Assembly (NCBI RefSeq): GCF_007097265.1
Contig: NZ_VJZP01000020.1
Coordinates: forward strand, 1-64,000
DNA from: Flavobacterium gawalongense
GTDB lineage: Bacteria > Bacteroidota > Bacteroidia > Flavobacteriales > Flavobacteriaceae
Length of the DNA stretch: 64,000 nt
Reading direction: 5' to 3'
The notes beneath the pieces were generated by a model. It saw nothing but the letters and a program-made list of their open reading frames with translations. It had not been told where the DNA came from and ran no database searches. A program made the position numbers and the translations under genes. Below are positions 48,035 to 57,337 of this stretch, in pieces. How positions within the stretch are numbered: the first letter of the stretch is position 1; every line of letters starts with the position of its first letter.

Positions 48035-49072
48035 TTAATATTCTGAGAATCGTTTATCTGTGAGATATTGATTATCGGTTACTGTTTTTAGGAAGGCAAT
48101 CAATTGTGTTTTTTCAGTATCAGAAAGCGGAATTCCTAAATTTCCGTTTTGATTTAGAATCGGGTCTAAAGTTGCAAAACTTACAACTCCTGAAGCATAA
48201 TGATTCAAAACGGATTCTAATGTCCCGAATCTTCCATCGTGCATGTAAGGAGCCGTTTTTTCAACATTTCGCAAACTCGGTACTTTGAATTTATAATAAT
48301 CCGTTGCTACTTGTGTCACACGAAATCTTCCCACATCATTTATTTGCGGATTGACCGCTAAGCCATTATTCCGATATGAATTATCAGTCATCAAATCTGT
48401 GGCGTGACACGAAGCACATTTTGTATTAAAAAGCGCATAACCAACTAATTCCTCCGAAGTTAAAGTACCGCCCGTTTCATTACGTCGGTATTTATCAAAT
48501 TTGGAATCAGATGAAGTCACCATCAACATAAATTGAGAAAGTGCTTTCAGCATATTTTCGGTATTTATGGCTCCATCTGTAAACGCTTGCTGAAAAAGCC
48601 TTTGATAGGTTTTATCCGCTTTCATCATGGCAACAATTCTCGTCAGATTGCCATTCATTTCAATCGCACTTGACAATGGAATAATAGGTTGCAAATCCAG
48701 ATGTGTTGTTGCACCATCATACATAAATGCCGTTTGGTAGCCTAGATTTTGAATCGAAGGCGTATTTCTGGTTCCTATATTATCACCCACGCCGTGGCTG
48801 AAAGTATGTCCATGATGTGTAAATGCATTTTCCTGAATGTGACAAAAACCACAAGAAATAAGACCATCCGAAGATAATCTTCCGTCGTAAAATAGTTTTT
48901 TACCCAGTTCAAATCCTTTCTCTGTTGGCGGATTGAGCGTAATATTGTATGCCAAATCCGGAAAATTAGACGGCACTTCGAAATCTAACGGTTTATTGAC
49001 ATAAACATCGTCTTGATCCGAACAACTGGACAGCAAAGTCAAAAAGAAAAATACCAAGATTAATTTGTACAT
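48035..49072 (-). CDS. di-haem cytochrome-c peroxidase / MbnH-like lipoprotein
   Basis: A 345-residue lipoprotein of the CCP/MauG family (signal MYKLILVFFFLTLLSSC, which fixes the start at 49072 rather than an ATG 114 nt upstream that runs into a repeat). The two haem-binding motifs are CGFCHIQ (about residue 97) and CASCHATD (about residue 240). Many residues around them (FTHHGHTFSHGVGDNIGTRNTP and YKFKVPSLRNVEKTAPYMHDGRFGTLE) follow the bacterial CCP pattern. In methanotrophs MbnH, a relative, oxidises a Trp of MbnP to kynurenine to make a copper site; here the MbnP homologue is the neighbour, so this is the likely role. Confidence 0.85.
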   Translation of the reverse strand: MYKLILVFFFLTLLSSCSDQDDVYVNKPLDFEVPSNFPDLAYNITLNPPTEKGFELGKKLFYDGRLSSDGLISCGFCHIQENAFTHHGHTFSHGVGDNIGTRNTPSIQNLGYQTAFMYDGATTHLDLQPIIPLSSAIEMNGNLTRIVAMMKADKTYQRLFQQAFTDGAINTENMLKALSQFMLMVTSSDSKFDKYRRNETGGTLTSEELVGYALFNTKCASCHATDLMTDNSYRNNGLAVNPQINDVGRFRVTQVATDYYKFKVPSLRNVEKTAPYMHDGRFGTLESVLNHYASGVVSFATLDPILNQNGNLGIPLSDTEKTQLIAFLKTVTDNQYLTDKRFSEY

Positions 49073-49084
49073 CTTCACGTTTTT

Positions 49085-49227
49085 TAGCCCTGATAGCAAT
49101 GGAAAGCCCGCAGCAGAAAAATGTAGTTTTTCTTGCTGGAAAAAAGCGACCAAAGGAAGCTCTTTTTCTGGCTTAGAAAACCACATTTTTTAGCGAGGAC
49201 TTGCAATGTATAGCAGGAAATAGCTTC
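49085..49227. repeat. dispersed intergenic repeat, copy 2 (divergent)
   Basis: Begins TTAGCCCTGATAGCAATGGA and ends TATAGCAGGAAATAGCTTC, matching copy 1 at its ends (TAGCCC-GAT, GTGGAAA/ATGGAAA, GGAAATAGCT). The internal part differs and is longer. It is placed between the MbnP-like gene and the di-haem gene. Confidence 0.55.
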
Positions 49228-49241
49228 TAATTCAACACGAA

Positions 49242-50039
49242 TTAATCGTTATGAACGTGAGCTACCGTAAACATTCCGTTAAGGTTTGCTGTGATTAAAG
49301 GCAAATTTGTACCACCCATAATCATGGCTCCCATTCCGCCCATGTTATTATCAGAAAGTTTGATTTTGTTTGTTCCGTCAATAATCTTAGACAAATCAGC
49401 TACAACATGAATTTCCGGAGCAATAGTAGTTCGCACCATCGCTTTTGTTGGCAAATCAAGTGTTACTTCGGTATAGTTATAATTTGTTCCCGTTTGTCCT
49501 GTATGAACCATAAACGATGTACTGTTAGCCACTGTTGGGGACGTAAATGTACCTTCGAAAGCCAGGAACTTATACCCCGCAGACCAACTCCACAACATAT
49601 CGGCAGCTTGAGCTGTAGCCAGGAAATTTCCCTGACCCGCTGCGCCCAATTCCCATTGCGCTTTGTCAACTCCTATTCCAAATTTTACTTTGGTATAATT
49701 TGCCGCAGGAACATTCGTTAATTCCAATAAATGACTGGCTTCAGTAGCTTCATCAACGATAAAATAGCTTTCGCTTTTTGGATAGGTAAAAGTAGTTCCA
49801 TCCTCTTTTGTCAAGACGATGTTGCTGATAATGTATTTAATAGTGCTGATTTTTAAAACCTCGTTGTTTGAAGTCGTGTTGGCTTGCGTACTTAATATCA
49901 GGTCATTTGATCCAAATGCATTATCGAATTCCAGTCCAAGGTTTCCAGTTCCCGAGATCACCTCATCATTATTCGTACAGCCTGCAAACACAGCGCTTAA
50001 TGCAATAATTGCTATTGCTTTATTCAGTAAATTTTTCAT
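49242..50039 (-). CDS. MbnP-family copper-binding-type lipoprotein
   Basis: A 265-residue lipoprotein (signal ends FAGC, residues 1-20). The mature protein contains the family pattern LGLEFDNAFGSNDLILSTQA, TVSTIKYIISNIVLTKEDG-like ISTIKYIISNIVLTKEDG, KVKFGIGVDKAQWELGA, MLWSWSAGYKFLAFEGTF and a late TVAHVHND. In characterised MbnP a Trp is converted to kynurenine by the MbnH partner and helps bind copper. Here WSWSAGYKF holds two conserved Trp. The partner peroxidase follows downstream. The assignment is by pattern and context, not by alignment. Confidence 0.8.
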   Translation of the reverse strand: MKNLLNKAIAIIALSAVFAGCTNNDEVISGTGNLGLEFDNAFGSNDLILSTQANTTSNNEVLKISTIKYIISNIVLTKEDGTTFTYPKSESYFIVDEATEASHLLELTNVPAANYTKVKFGIGVDKAQWELGAAGQGNFLATAQAADMLWSWSAGYKFLAFEGTFTSPTVANSTSFMVHTGQTGTNYNYTEVTLDLPTKAMVRTTIAPEIHVVADLSKIIDGTNKIKLSDNNMGGMGAMIMGGTNLPLITANLNGMFTVAHVHND

Positions 50040-50151
50040 TTATATGATTGTATATTTCTTATTGTTTGTTTTGAAATAATTGCGCGTACAAACGGTTTCA
50101 ATTGACATTTGTCAAATGAAAAGTAAACGCAAAAAGTGTTTCAACTAAAAT

Positions 50152-50526
50152 TTAAGAAATAGAAATCGGAGGATGAAAAATAGAATATAAATTCAAATGA
50201 GAATATAAATTTGAATAGACCGGGTTTATTTTTTCTTTAGTGCCAAAACAAACCAGTGTGATTTTGAAAGATTGGATTTCTTCAAAAAACAATACTTCAA
50301 GTACTTGAGCGGTAACTTTTTTATCTGAAGAAACTGGTTTATCGGCATCGGAAGCTTTAGCCAATTCTTTCATCAAATGACATTTCCCCTTACATTGCAT
50401 TTTGGGTTTGTCTTTATTAATACAAAGTACTTTTGAAATATATTCATAATTCACCACGTATTCTAAAACCGGAAGTACTGGTTTTACAAGCATGATTAGT
50501 ACGATTATGAATATGATTTTTTTCAT
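50152..50526 (-). CDS. small membrane-anchored Cys-rich protein
   Basis: A 124-residue protein starting MKKIIFIIVLIMLVKPVLPV, i.e. an uncleaved signal or single membrane helix. The interesting part is the cysteine cluster LCINKDKPKMQCKGKCHLMKELA (C-x11-C-x3-C-H), which could bind a metal such as copper. The rest is unlike anything I know. The ATG at 50526 is preferred over one 48 nt upstream because the latter would cross a -7-like box TACTTTTG (50531-50538). It is the first gene of the metal operon. Confidence 0.75.
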   Translation of the reverse strand: MKKIIFIIVLIMLVKPVLPVLEYVVNYEYISKVLCINKDKPKMQCKGKCHLMKELAKASDADKPVSSDKKVTAQVLEVLFFEEIQSFKITLVCFGTKEKINPVYSNLYSHLNLYSIFHPPISIS

Positions 50527-50574
50527 GGGACAAAAGTAAATATATTTTTCAGATTCTAAAGAGATTAAACGCAA

Positions 50575-50875
50575 CAGTTATAAAAGAATATTTTTAGTAT
50601 TTATTTTTAAACACACCTGATTTTTTTATGATTACCGAGGGCAAATGCACATTCCAATCTTTGATTTCCATATTTAATAGAATTCATATATAACTTATTT
50701 CTTTTCATTTGTTAATAATACACTGAACACCAACACAGTAAAAAATAAAAGCTTATTTTTGTACAATAATAGTCTTGACATTTTATGCAAATTCATCCTC
50801 TTTGGATGGACATTTGTATCTGAGTTTCCGGCAGTCCTACTAAAAGACAAAAAACCTATATCTAAGAACACTGAA
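50575..50875. other. leader of the L,D-transpeptidase-like gene
   Basis: AT-rich gap with no recognisable gene. A plus-strand TATTTTTG at 50754-50761 fits the -7 consensus, about 115 nt before the chosen ATG, without a good TTG. A plus-strand frame is open from 50759, but its first 39 residues look non-coding. Confidence 0.4.
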
Positions 50876-51499
50876 ATGAGAAAATTAATTTTCGTTTTAA
50901 TCTCAATGGGGGTATTATTTTTTAGTATCAAAATTTTGTCAAAAAATACTAAAAATAAATCTTCCGTAATTTCTGTATCAGATGATTCAACAGAAGAAAA
51001 ACTTTTGAGCCGAGCTGGTGTTATTAAGAAATTCATTACTAATAATTCTAACTATAATAATGAAATCGCTTTTCTTATTGACATGAAAATTATGTCTGGA
51101 AAAAACAGATTCTTTGTTTATGACTTAAAAAACAACAAAATAATTGACCAAGGTTTAGTTGCTCACGGTTTTGGCTCAGAGACTCCAATTCAAGGCCAAC
51201 TAAAATTCAGTAATATAAACCAATCCCTTTGTACATCATTAGGCAAATACTACATCGGAAATAGTTATACAGGTAACTTCGGCAAAGCTTACAAATTATA
51301 CGGATTAGACGAAACCAACAATAATGCTTTTATCAGAAATATTGTTCTTCATAAATACGATAAAGTCCCTTATGAAGAACAAGATAAACCAATATGTAAA
51401 AGTTTTGGCTGTCCAATGATAAATGCAGACTTTTATAAAAGAATTGAAAAACTAATTGACAATTCAAAAGGCAAAATCATTTTAGAAATTTACTATTAA
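50876..51499 (+). CDS. L,D-transpeptidase-like cell-wall protein
   Basis: A 207-residue protein with an N-terminal membrane helix or uncleaved signal (MRKLIFVLISMGVLFFSIKI). The rest has a catalytic domain like that of the murein L,D-transpeptidase family: FVYDLKNNKIIDQGLVAHGF, GKYYIGNSYTGNFGKAYKLY and the catalytic IVLHKYDKV... SFGCPMINADFY with the His and Cys of the YkuD type (H-x-x-x / S-x-G-C-x). Such enzymes cross-link peptidoglycan or attach proteins to it. The start at 50876 is taken because the signal begins there. Confidence 0.82.
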   Translation: MRKLIFVLISMGVLFFSIKILSKNTKNKSSVISVSDDSTEEKLLSRAGVIKKFITNNSNYNNEIAFLIDMKIMSGKNRFFVYDLKNNKIIDQGLVAHGFGSETPIQGQLKFSNINQSLCTSLGKYYIGNSYTGNFGKAYKLYGLDETNNNAFIRNIVLHKYDKVPYEEQDKPICKSFGCPMINADFYKRIEKLIDNSKGKIILEIYY

Positions 51500-51627
51500 A
51501 AAGTACTACTATGACCGATAACCATTACTCCACTTCTTTCAAAATCTAAAGAACAAACAACCTAAAAAACTTTTTTTAACCAATATAAAGGAGTTTCATT
51601 TTAAACTAAATATTCTCGGACTAAAAG

Positions 51628-52541
51628 AAAAACATTCAGGCAATTTGGATGTATCGCAACTATTTCATGGACAAACTGAATACAAGCCTGTCCGAAATAG
51701 TCATTATTGCTTCAGAAGATACCCATTATTCCATTCCCAAAGCGGCCAATTTACTGATGCTGGATTGGTTAAAAATTCCTGTTGATTTTGAAACCCGTAA
51801 TATTGATGCATTCTCGCTTGAAAACATCATTATCAATGCAAAAAAACGAGAAAAAAATATTTTATTGTAGTTTCTAATATGGGAACCACTATGTTTGGCG
51901 CAGTAGACAATCCGGAGGATTATATTCAAATCCTCGAAAAAAATCATTTAAACTATAAAATTCATATCGATGCTGCTTATGGCGGTTTTGTATATCCATT
52001 TAGCAATAAAGCAAGCGCTATTAATTTTGAAAATCAAAAGATCAGTTCAATAACCATCGATGCACACAAAATGCTTCAGGCACCTTACGGAACGGGTGTG
52101 TTTATTTGCAGAGAGGGATTAATTGAAAATGTTTTGACTAAAGAAGCCGAATATGTCGAAGGAATGGATTTGACACTCTGCGGAAGCCGTTCAGGCGCAA
52201 ATGCCGTAGCCGTTTGGATGATATTATTTACGTATGGGCCTTTTGGATGGTGCGAAAAAATTCGCATTTTACAAATAAGAACGGAATGGTTGTGCGAACA
52301 ATTAGAGGCTTTAAATGTGAATTATTTCAGGGAACCTTTTATGAATATCGTAACCATTGAAGCGCAAAATATCAACCAAGAATTAGTAAAAAAATTCGAT
52401 TTAGTTCCTCAAAAACACGACGAAAATAATCAATGGTATAAAATTGTAATTATGGATCATGTTGAAATAGACCATTTTATGACTTTTATAACTGACTTGA
52501 AAGCTACAATTCAGAAAAATATTGAAACTATTAAAGTATAA
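51628..52541 (+). pseudogene. truncated, frameshifted PLP-dependent decarboxylase
   Basis: From about 51628 the plus-strand frame reads NIQAIWMYRNYFMDKLNTSL and continues to 51867, then the frame shifts by one base near 51860-51872 (NILL-stop versus NIFIVVSNMGTTMFGAV). The second part runs to 52541 and holds the PLP-binding DAHKMLQAPYGTGV and IHIDAAYGGFVYPF of group II (glutamate/aromatic/histidine type) decarboxylases. The N-terminal approximately 120 residues are missing upstream, where stops occur in all plus frames. Both defects together show a dead gene. Confidence 0.85.
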
Positions 52542-52677
52542 TTCAACACAAATTCGCATTTTGAATAGGAATGTTGCAAATTATTACGCTATTAAATAGA
52601 TTATTAATACTAATACAAACTTCCAAAATAGAGCTTATTGGAATTTAGTAAATGTGGGTACTTGAAGGATTATTTAC

Positions 52678-52685
52678 TAAATTTG
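52678..52685 (+). promoter_or_regulatory. -7 box of nadAB
   Basis: TAAATTTG fits the TANNTTTG pattern and lies 32 nt before the nadA ATG. TTG elements nearby are at 13 and 37 nt, outside the usual spacing. Confidence 0.45.
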
Positions 52686-52717
52686 CCAAATCTATAGAAT
52701 AAATAAAATTACTAAAA

Positions 52718-53647
52718 ATGAAAAGTCTTAAAGAGCGCATATTGGAATTGAAAAAGGAGAAAAATGCGGTTATTTTAGCACATTATTACCAAGAAGCCGA
52801 CATTCAGGATATTGCTGATTATGTGGGTGACAGTTTAGGATTGTCACAAGAAGCCATGAAAGTGGATGCCGATATTATTCTTTTTGCAGGCGTGCATTTT
52901 ATGGCCGAAACGGCAAAGATTTTAAACCCAACCAAAAAAGTAATCCTTCCCGATTTGAAAGCTGGCTGCTCACTTGCCGAATCCTGTCCGCCGGATTTGT
53001 TCAAGAAATTTACTGATGAACATCCCGATCATATTGTTATTACCTATGTAAACTGTTCTGCCGAAATTAAAGCATTGAGCGATATTGTCTGTACCTCATC
53101 GAATGCTTTGAAAATTGTGGAATCCATTCCTAAAGAAACGCCCATTATTTTTGCACCGGATAAGAACTTAGGAAAATACATCATCAGCGAAACAGGCAGA
53201 GACATGCTACTTTGGGACGGCTCTTGTGTGGTTCATGAAGCTTTTTCATTGGATAAATTAATTGAAGTACACAAGCAATACCCTGATGCAAAAATTATTG
53301 CGCATCCCGAATCGGAAACGCATATTCTACAAACGGCAAGCTATATTGGTTCAACAGCCGGAATGATTGAGTATGTAAAAACAAATCCGAACAATAAATT
53401 TATTGTCGCTACTGAAGCAGGAATTTTGCACAAAATGCAACAGGAAGTGCCTCATAAAATATTAATTCCGGCTCCCGCTAAAGATGATAATACTTGCGCT
53501 TGCAGCGAATGCGGTTATATGAAAATGAATACACTTCAAAAGGTTTATGATTGCTTGCTTCGAGAAAGTCCGGAAATTGATGTCCCTGAAAACATTAGAA
53601 AAAAAGCGTTAATTCCTATTGAAAGAATGCTTGAATTATCAAAATAA
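52718..53647 (+). CDS. nadA: quinolinate synthase A
   Basis: NadA condenses iminoaspartate with dihydroxyacetone phosphate to quinolinate in NAD synthesis. The product has 309 residues and a start ([20 protein letters not shown]) normal for the family. The catalytic [20 protein letters not shown], iron-sulfur Cys in [23 protein letters not shown] and [10 protein letters not shown] (three Cys of a 4Fe-4S cluster) are all present. nadB follows with a 1-nt stop-start overlap. Confidence 0.98.
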   Translation: MKSLKERILELKKEKNAVILAHYYQEADIQDIADYVGDSLGLSQEAMKVDADIILFAGVHFMAETAKILNPTKKVILPDLKAGCSLAESCPPDLFKKFTDEHPDHIVITYVNCSAEIKALSDIVCTSSNALKIVESIPKETPIIFAPDKNLGKYIISETGRDMLLWDGSCVVHEAFSLDKLIEVHKQYPDAKIIAHPESETHILQTASYIGSTAGMIEYVKTNPNNKFIVATEAGILHKMQQEVPHKILIPAPAKDDNTCACSECGYMKMNTLQKVYDCLLRESPEIDVPENIRKKALIPIERMLELSK

Positions 53648-55185
53648 TGATTAAAACCAATTATCTAATCATCGGTTCTGGCGTGGCAGGATTGACTTTT
53701 GCCATAAAAATAGCAGATCGATTTCCCAACAGAAAAATCACGATAATTACCAAGTCGAACGAAGATGAATCCAATACAAAATATGCTCAGGGCGGGATTG
53801 CCATAGTCACAGACAAAACCGAAGATTCCTATAAAAAACACATTGACGACACCCTAATTTGCGGAGATGGTTTATGTGATTCGTCAGTCGTTGAAATGGT
53901 CGTTACCGAAGGTCCAAAACGATTAAAAGAACTTATAGAATGGGGTGCCAAATTCGATAAAAACACCAAAGGTAATTTCGATTTGGGTAAAGAAGGCGGC
54001 CATTCCCAAAACAGGGTGGTGCATCATAAAGACCAAACCGGTCATGAAATTGAACGTGCTATTTTAGCGCAGGTTCATCAAAAAGAGAATATTACCGTTC
54101 TGGACCACCATTTTGCACTTGACTTAATAACCCAAAATAATTTTTGTTTTGGTGCCTATGCATTGGATGAAAAAACAAAAGAAATTATTACTTTTAAATC
54201 TGATTTTACGGTATTAGCCACTGGTGGAATTGGACATCTTTACGGTCACACGACCAATCCGGTTATTGCAACCGGAGATGGAATTGCCATGGCTTTTCGT
54301 GCGAATGCCTCCATAAAAGACATGGAATTCATCCAATTTCATCCTACCGCTTTATATGATTCTTCTGCAGGATCTAAATTTTTAATTTCAGAGGCAGTTC
54401 GAGGTTTTGGAGCTTATTTACGCACCAAGAAAGGACATCGTTTTATGCTGGATTATGATAGCAGAGGCGAACTGGCTTCCAGAGATATTGTTTCGCAAAG
54501 CATTGATTTGGAACTAAAAAAATCAGGTGACGATTGCGTTTATCTGGACTGTACTCATTTGGATTTAGACGTTTTTATAAAACATTTCCCCATGATTTAT
54601 GAACGTTGCAAAAGCATTGGAATTGATATTGCAAAAGACTGGATTCCCGTAATTCCTGCACAGCATTATCTTTGTGGCGGAATTATGGTGGACAAAAATG
54701 GGAAAACAACTGTAGCCAATTTATTTGCTTGTGGGGAATGTTCTCAAACAGGATTGCATGGTGCCAACCGATTAGCATCAAATTCATTATTGGAAGCGCT
54801 CGTATATTCGGACAAGATTTATAATTATTTGGCAAATATTTCTATTGGAAACAGTCAATTCAATGGAATTATTTCGAATTGGGAATCAGTTGAAAAGCCT
54901 GAAATTAATTCGGATTATTTAGCTAAAATGAAAACAGAATTACAGCTTTTGATGCGTCAGAATGCGGGTATTGTGCGCTATGATTCGGATTTACCCAAAG
55001 CCAAAGAACAGCTTTTGCATTGGCAAAATGAAATGGAAGAAATCGGTAAAACCCATCAAATTAGCGTTGCGTTTTACGAATTGCTTAACATGATTACAAT
55101 TGGAAATTTAATTGTTCAGCAATCCATTGAAAGGAAAGAAAATCGTGGCGGTTTTATGAAAGTTAAAGCTACTGGAAGCAACTAA
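53647..55185 (+). CDS. nadB: L-aspartate oxidase
   Basis: NadB oxidises L-aspartate to iminoaspartate for NadA. The 512-residue product has the FAD-binding N-terminus YLIIGSGVAGLTFAIKIADR, the TKYAQGGIAIVTDKTEDSYK substrate-lid region, ATGGIGHLYGHTTNP, FIQFHPTALYD and HGANRLASNSLLEALV of the succinate dehydrogenase/fumarate reductase flavoprotein family. The ATG overlaps the nadA stop by one base (TAATG), indicating translational coupling. Confidence 0.98.
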   Translation: MIKTNYLIIGSGVAGLTFAIKIADRFPNRKITIITKSNEDESNTKYAQGGIAIVTDKTEDSYKKHIDDTLICGDGLCDSSVVEMVVTEGPKRLKELIEWGAKFDKNTKGNFDLGKEGGHSQNRVVHHKDQTGHEIERAILAQVHQKENITVLDHHFALDLITQNNFCFGAYALDEKTKEIITFKSDFTVLATGGIGHLYGHTTNPVIATGDGIAMAFRANASIKDMEFIQFHPTALYDSSAGSKFLISEAVRGFGAYLRTKKGHRFMLDYDSRGELASRDIVSQSIDLELKKSGDDCVYLDCTHLDLDVFIKHFPMIYERCKSIGIDIAKDWIPVIPAQHYLCGGIMVDKNGKTTVANLFACGECSQTGLHGANRLASNSLLEALVYSDKIYNYLANISIGNSQFNGIISNWESVEKPEINSDYLAKMKTELQLLMRQNAGIVRYDSDLPKAKEQLLHWQNEMEEIGKTHQISVAFYELLNMITIGNLIVQQSIERKENRGGFMKVKATGSN

Positions 55186-55256
55186 ATTATTTTTTAAAGC
55201 ACAAAAAAGAGTACCTTTTCATTCTCAAAAAAAACATTTCGCACAACTAAAATAAA

Positions 55257-55289
55257 AAAATCGGCTTAAAAAAACTTCAAGCCGATTTT
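55257..55289. terminator. bidirectional terminator after nadB
   Basis: AAAATCGGCTT (55257-55267) and AAGCCGATTTT (55279-55289) form an 11-bp stem with flanking A and T tracts. It lies between nadB and the convergent 604-codon gene. Confidence 0.85.
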
Positions 55290-55292
55290 GTA

Positions 55293-57107
55293 TTAAACCA
55301 AAACCAATTCCGGAATTTCAATCTCAATTAGTTCCGTTTTATAGAAATTAAATTGACTTTGAATCTCCTTTTTAGTGATTTCGAAAAAAGGAGTTGATGA
55401 AAATAAATCTTCATAATATCCAATTCCTTGTAGCAAATTATTTTTAAATGAATGCCATTTTTTTATTTGTGCAGCTGTAATCTCATCAGAAACTGCTGTG
55501 ATTTCATTTTTCAAATAATCAAGATACATTTTCAATTCTTTTACAAATAGATTCGGACGATCCGTAACCGTTAACACTGACGCGTTTCCATAAATATGCT
55601 GTACCATTTTAGAAAGGGAAACTTCCTGATCAAAATAGGCCATATTGGGTCCGGGGCAAATGATTACACCCTGAGCCTGTCCTTTAATTTTAATATCATT
55701 TTCAAGATAAGAAGCATTGGCTAAACCCACGCAAAGGCAGGCTTTTTCAGTAATACTGTTTTTCTTTTTTTCGAAAATTTCAGCAGATAAAATATCTTTT
55801 TGTTGCAATAACTCCTCTAGTTTTAGGTCTTGGTATTTTTTAGAAGACGTACAAATTCCTTTTGCATCGTATTCTTTGCTTAATGCCAAAAATCGTTTTG
55901 GACAAGAACTTCCCGCTTTATTTTCCTGAATACGTTTTTGCTTGAGAATTTCGTTAGTCGTTCCTCGCAAAGTATTGAAAGGAATTCCCAACGGCGAAAT
56001 ATGACTCAGATACAAATCTTCTTCTTTGGCTCCAGCCAATAATGCTCTGGTGTGTTTATCTACCGAAGTAGCTTCAGGAACCAATAAAAATGGAGAACCC
56101 CAACCCACAGAATCAACCTTATAATAGTCCAATAGAAAATCGTGTTCTTCGGCAGTTCCTACACCGCCTTGCACGGTAATTTTTAAACCCAATGGTTGTT
56201 GCGGAACATGTAATTCCTTTTGCCCCAGAACTTTCACCATCAAATCATGAGCAGATTGAATCAATTGCTCTTTTTTCTGTTTGAATTCTTCTAAAATTGG
56301 TCCCAACAAATAACCATCGGTAGCAAAAGCATGTCCGCCACAATTTAATCCGGATTCGATTCTATATTCAGAAACCCAAAGCCCTTTTTTGGCTAAAAAA
56401 TTTCCTTGAATCATAGCCGAACGGAAATCGCTTACTTTAAGTGTAATTTTCTTTTTCAGTGTGTTATTGAAATCCGGGAAGAAAGCCGAAAAATTTTCAA
56501 AATAACTGTATAATCTTGGATTCATCCCAGCCGATAAAACTACTGATGATTCTAAAGTGCTATTGACAAAACCGCGAAGAGCGGCATGTGCATCATTGAA
56601 AGTAATTGGTAATTGTTCGTCTTTAATAAAATTATCCTTATCGAGTTTGGTCATAATGTTCACATCGATAGCGCCTGGAGAAAGGTTGTTTTCAAGATAA
56701 TTTTTGATGTTTTCTTTAAAAGCAAAGCCGTCTTCCAATAAATTTTGTAAGCCTAATTTAATCTCCGATTTGTTCGGAAGCATGGCAATATAATTTTCCA
56801 ATGCCAATTTGCTTTCGGATAATTCGATTTTAAAATTTTCGAATTTTTCTTTTACGATTTTGTCGACCAAATTTAAATAGGAAGTAATACGTTCCGCGCG
56901 ATAATCATGTATTTTTTGAGTAATTTCCTGATAAGGAAGATCGAATTTCTTGCTGTAAAAAACATTCATTTTTTCGATGAGTTCATCATCCATAATTGAA
57001 ATTACGGAAGATATTCCATACTTCGCTACTCTTATTGGACTATCAATCGTATATGCAAGTCCCATAACGGGAATGTGAAATGTATGAAGTGGTTTAATTG
57101 CTGTCAT
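55293..57107 (-). CDS. conserved uncharacterised 604-residue protein, TIM-barrel-like with clustered cysteines
   Basis: I do not recognise a named family. The N-terminus (HTFHIPVMGLAYTIDSPIRVAKYGISSV) and the middle stretch LKITVQGGVGTAEEHDFLLD, VDSVGWGSPFLLVPEATSVD recall FMN/TIM-barrel enzymes such as nitronate monooxygenases, but the length and C-terminal half do not fit. Clustered cysteines are at SSCPKRFLALSKEYDAKGIC (two), CLCVGLANAS (CxC) and VICPGPNMAYF, which could bind a metal or iron-sulfur cluster. No signal or membrane segment is seen. It stands alone on its transcript; the start at 57107 agrees with the barrel start. Confidence 0.8.
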   Translation of the reverse strand: MTAIKPLHTFHIPVMGLAYTIDSPIRVAKYGISSVISIMDDELIEKMNVFYSKKFDLPYQEITQKIHDYRAERITSYLNLVDKIVKEKFENFKIELSESKLALENYIAMLPNKSEIKLGLQNLLEDGFAFKENIKNYLENNLSPGAIDVNIMTKLDKDNFIKDEQLPITFNDAHAALRGFVNSTLESSVVLSAGMNPRLYSYFENFSAFFPDFNNTLKKKITLKVSDFRSAMIQGNFLAKKGLWVSEYRIESGLNCGGHAFATDGYLLGPILEEFKQKKEQLIQSAHDLMVKVLGQKELHVPQQPLGLKITVQGGVGTAEEHDFLLDYYKVDSVGWGSPFLLVPEATSVDKHTRALLAGAKEEDLYLSHISPLGIPFNTLRGTTNEILKQKRIQENKAGSSCPKRFLALSKEYDAKGICTSSKKYQDLKLEELLQQKDILSAEIFEKKKNSITEKACLCVGLANASYLENDIKIKGQAQGVIICPGPNMAYFDQEVSLSKMVQHIYGNASVLTVTDRPNLFVKELKMYLDYLKNEITAVSDEITAAQIKKWHSFKNNLLQGIGYYEDLFSSTPFFEITKKEIQSQFNFYKTELIEIEIPELVLV

Positions 57108-57200
57108 GCCCTTAATGATTTAATAAATAAACCACAAAAGTCGGTAAACAAAACGGTATAAAAACTGATAAATATCATGCGCTATAAATTTCTGCACTAG

Positions 57201-57220
57201 ATAATAATAATAATAATAAT
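57201..57220. repeat. trinucleotide tract (ATA)n
   Basis: ATAATAATAATAATAATAAT, six to seven tandem ATA units, lies in the divergent region between the 604-residue gene and the Spy-like gene, about 95 nt from the former and 118 nt from the latter. Confidence 0.8.
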
Positions 57221-57337
57221 CCTTTTGGATAGCCTAACAATGAATCTCTTTTCATTATGCAAACGATAATCTTTTGTTAACGGTCAAACTTTTGATTCCT
57301 TTCATTGTCTTATAACCATAACTTAAAAACAATACAA

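Noticed and set aside
50695..51036. Minus-strand 113-codon frame opposite the L,D-transpeptidase gene
   Set aside because: The plus strand has a catalytic domain in the same place; the minus frame has only low-complexity text.
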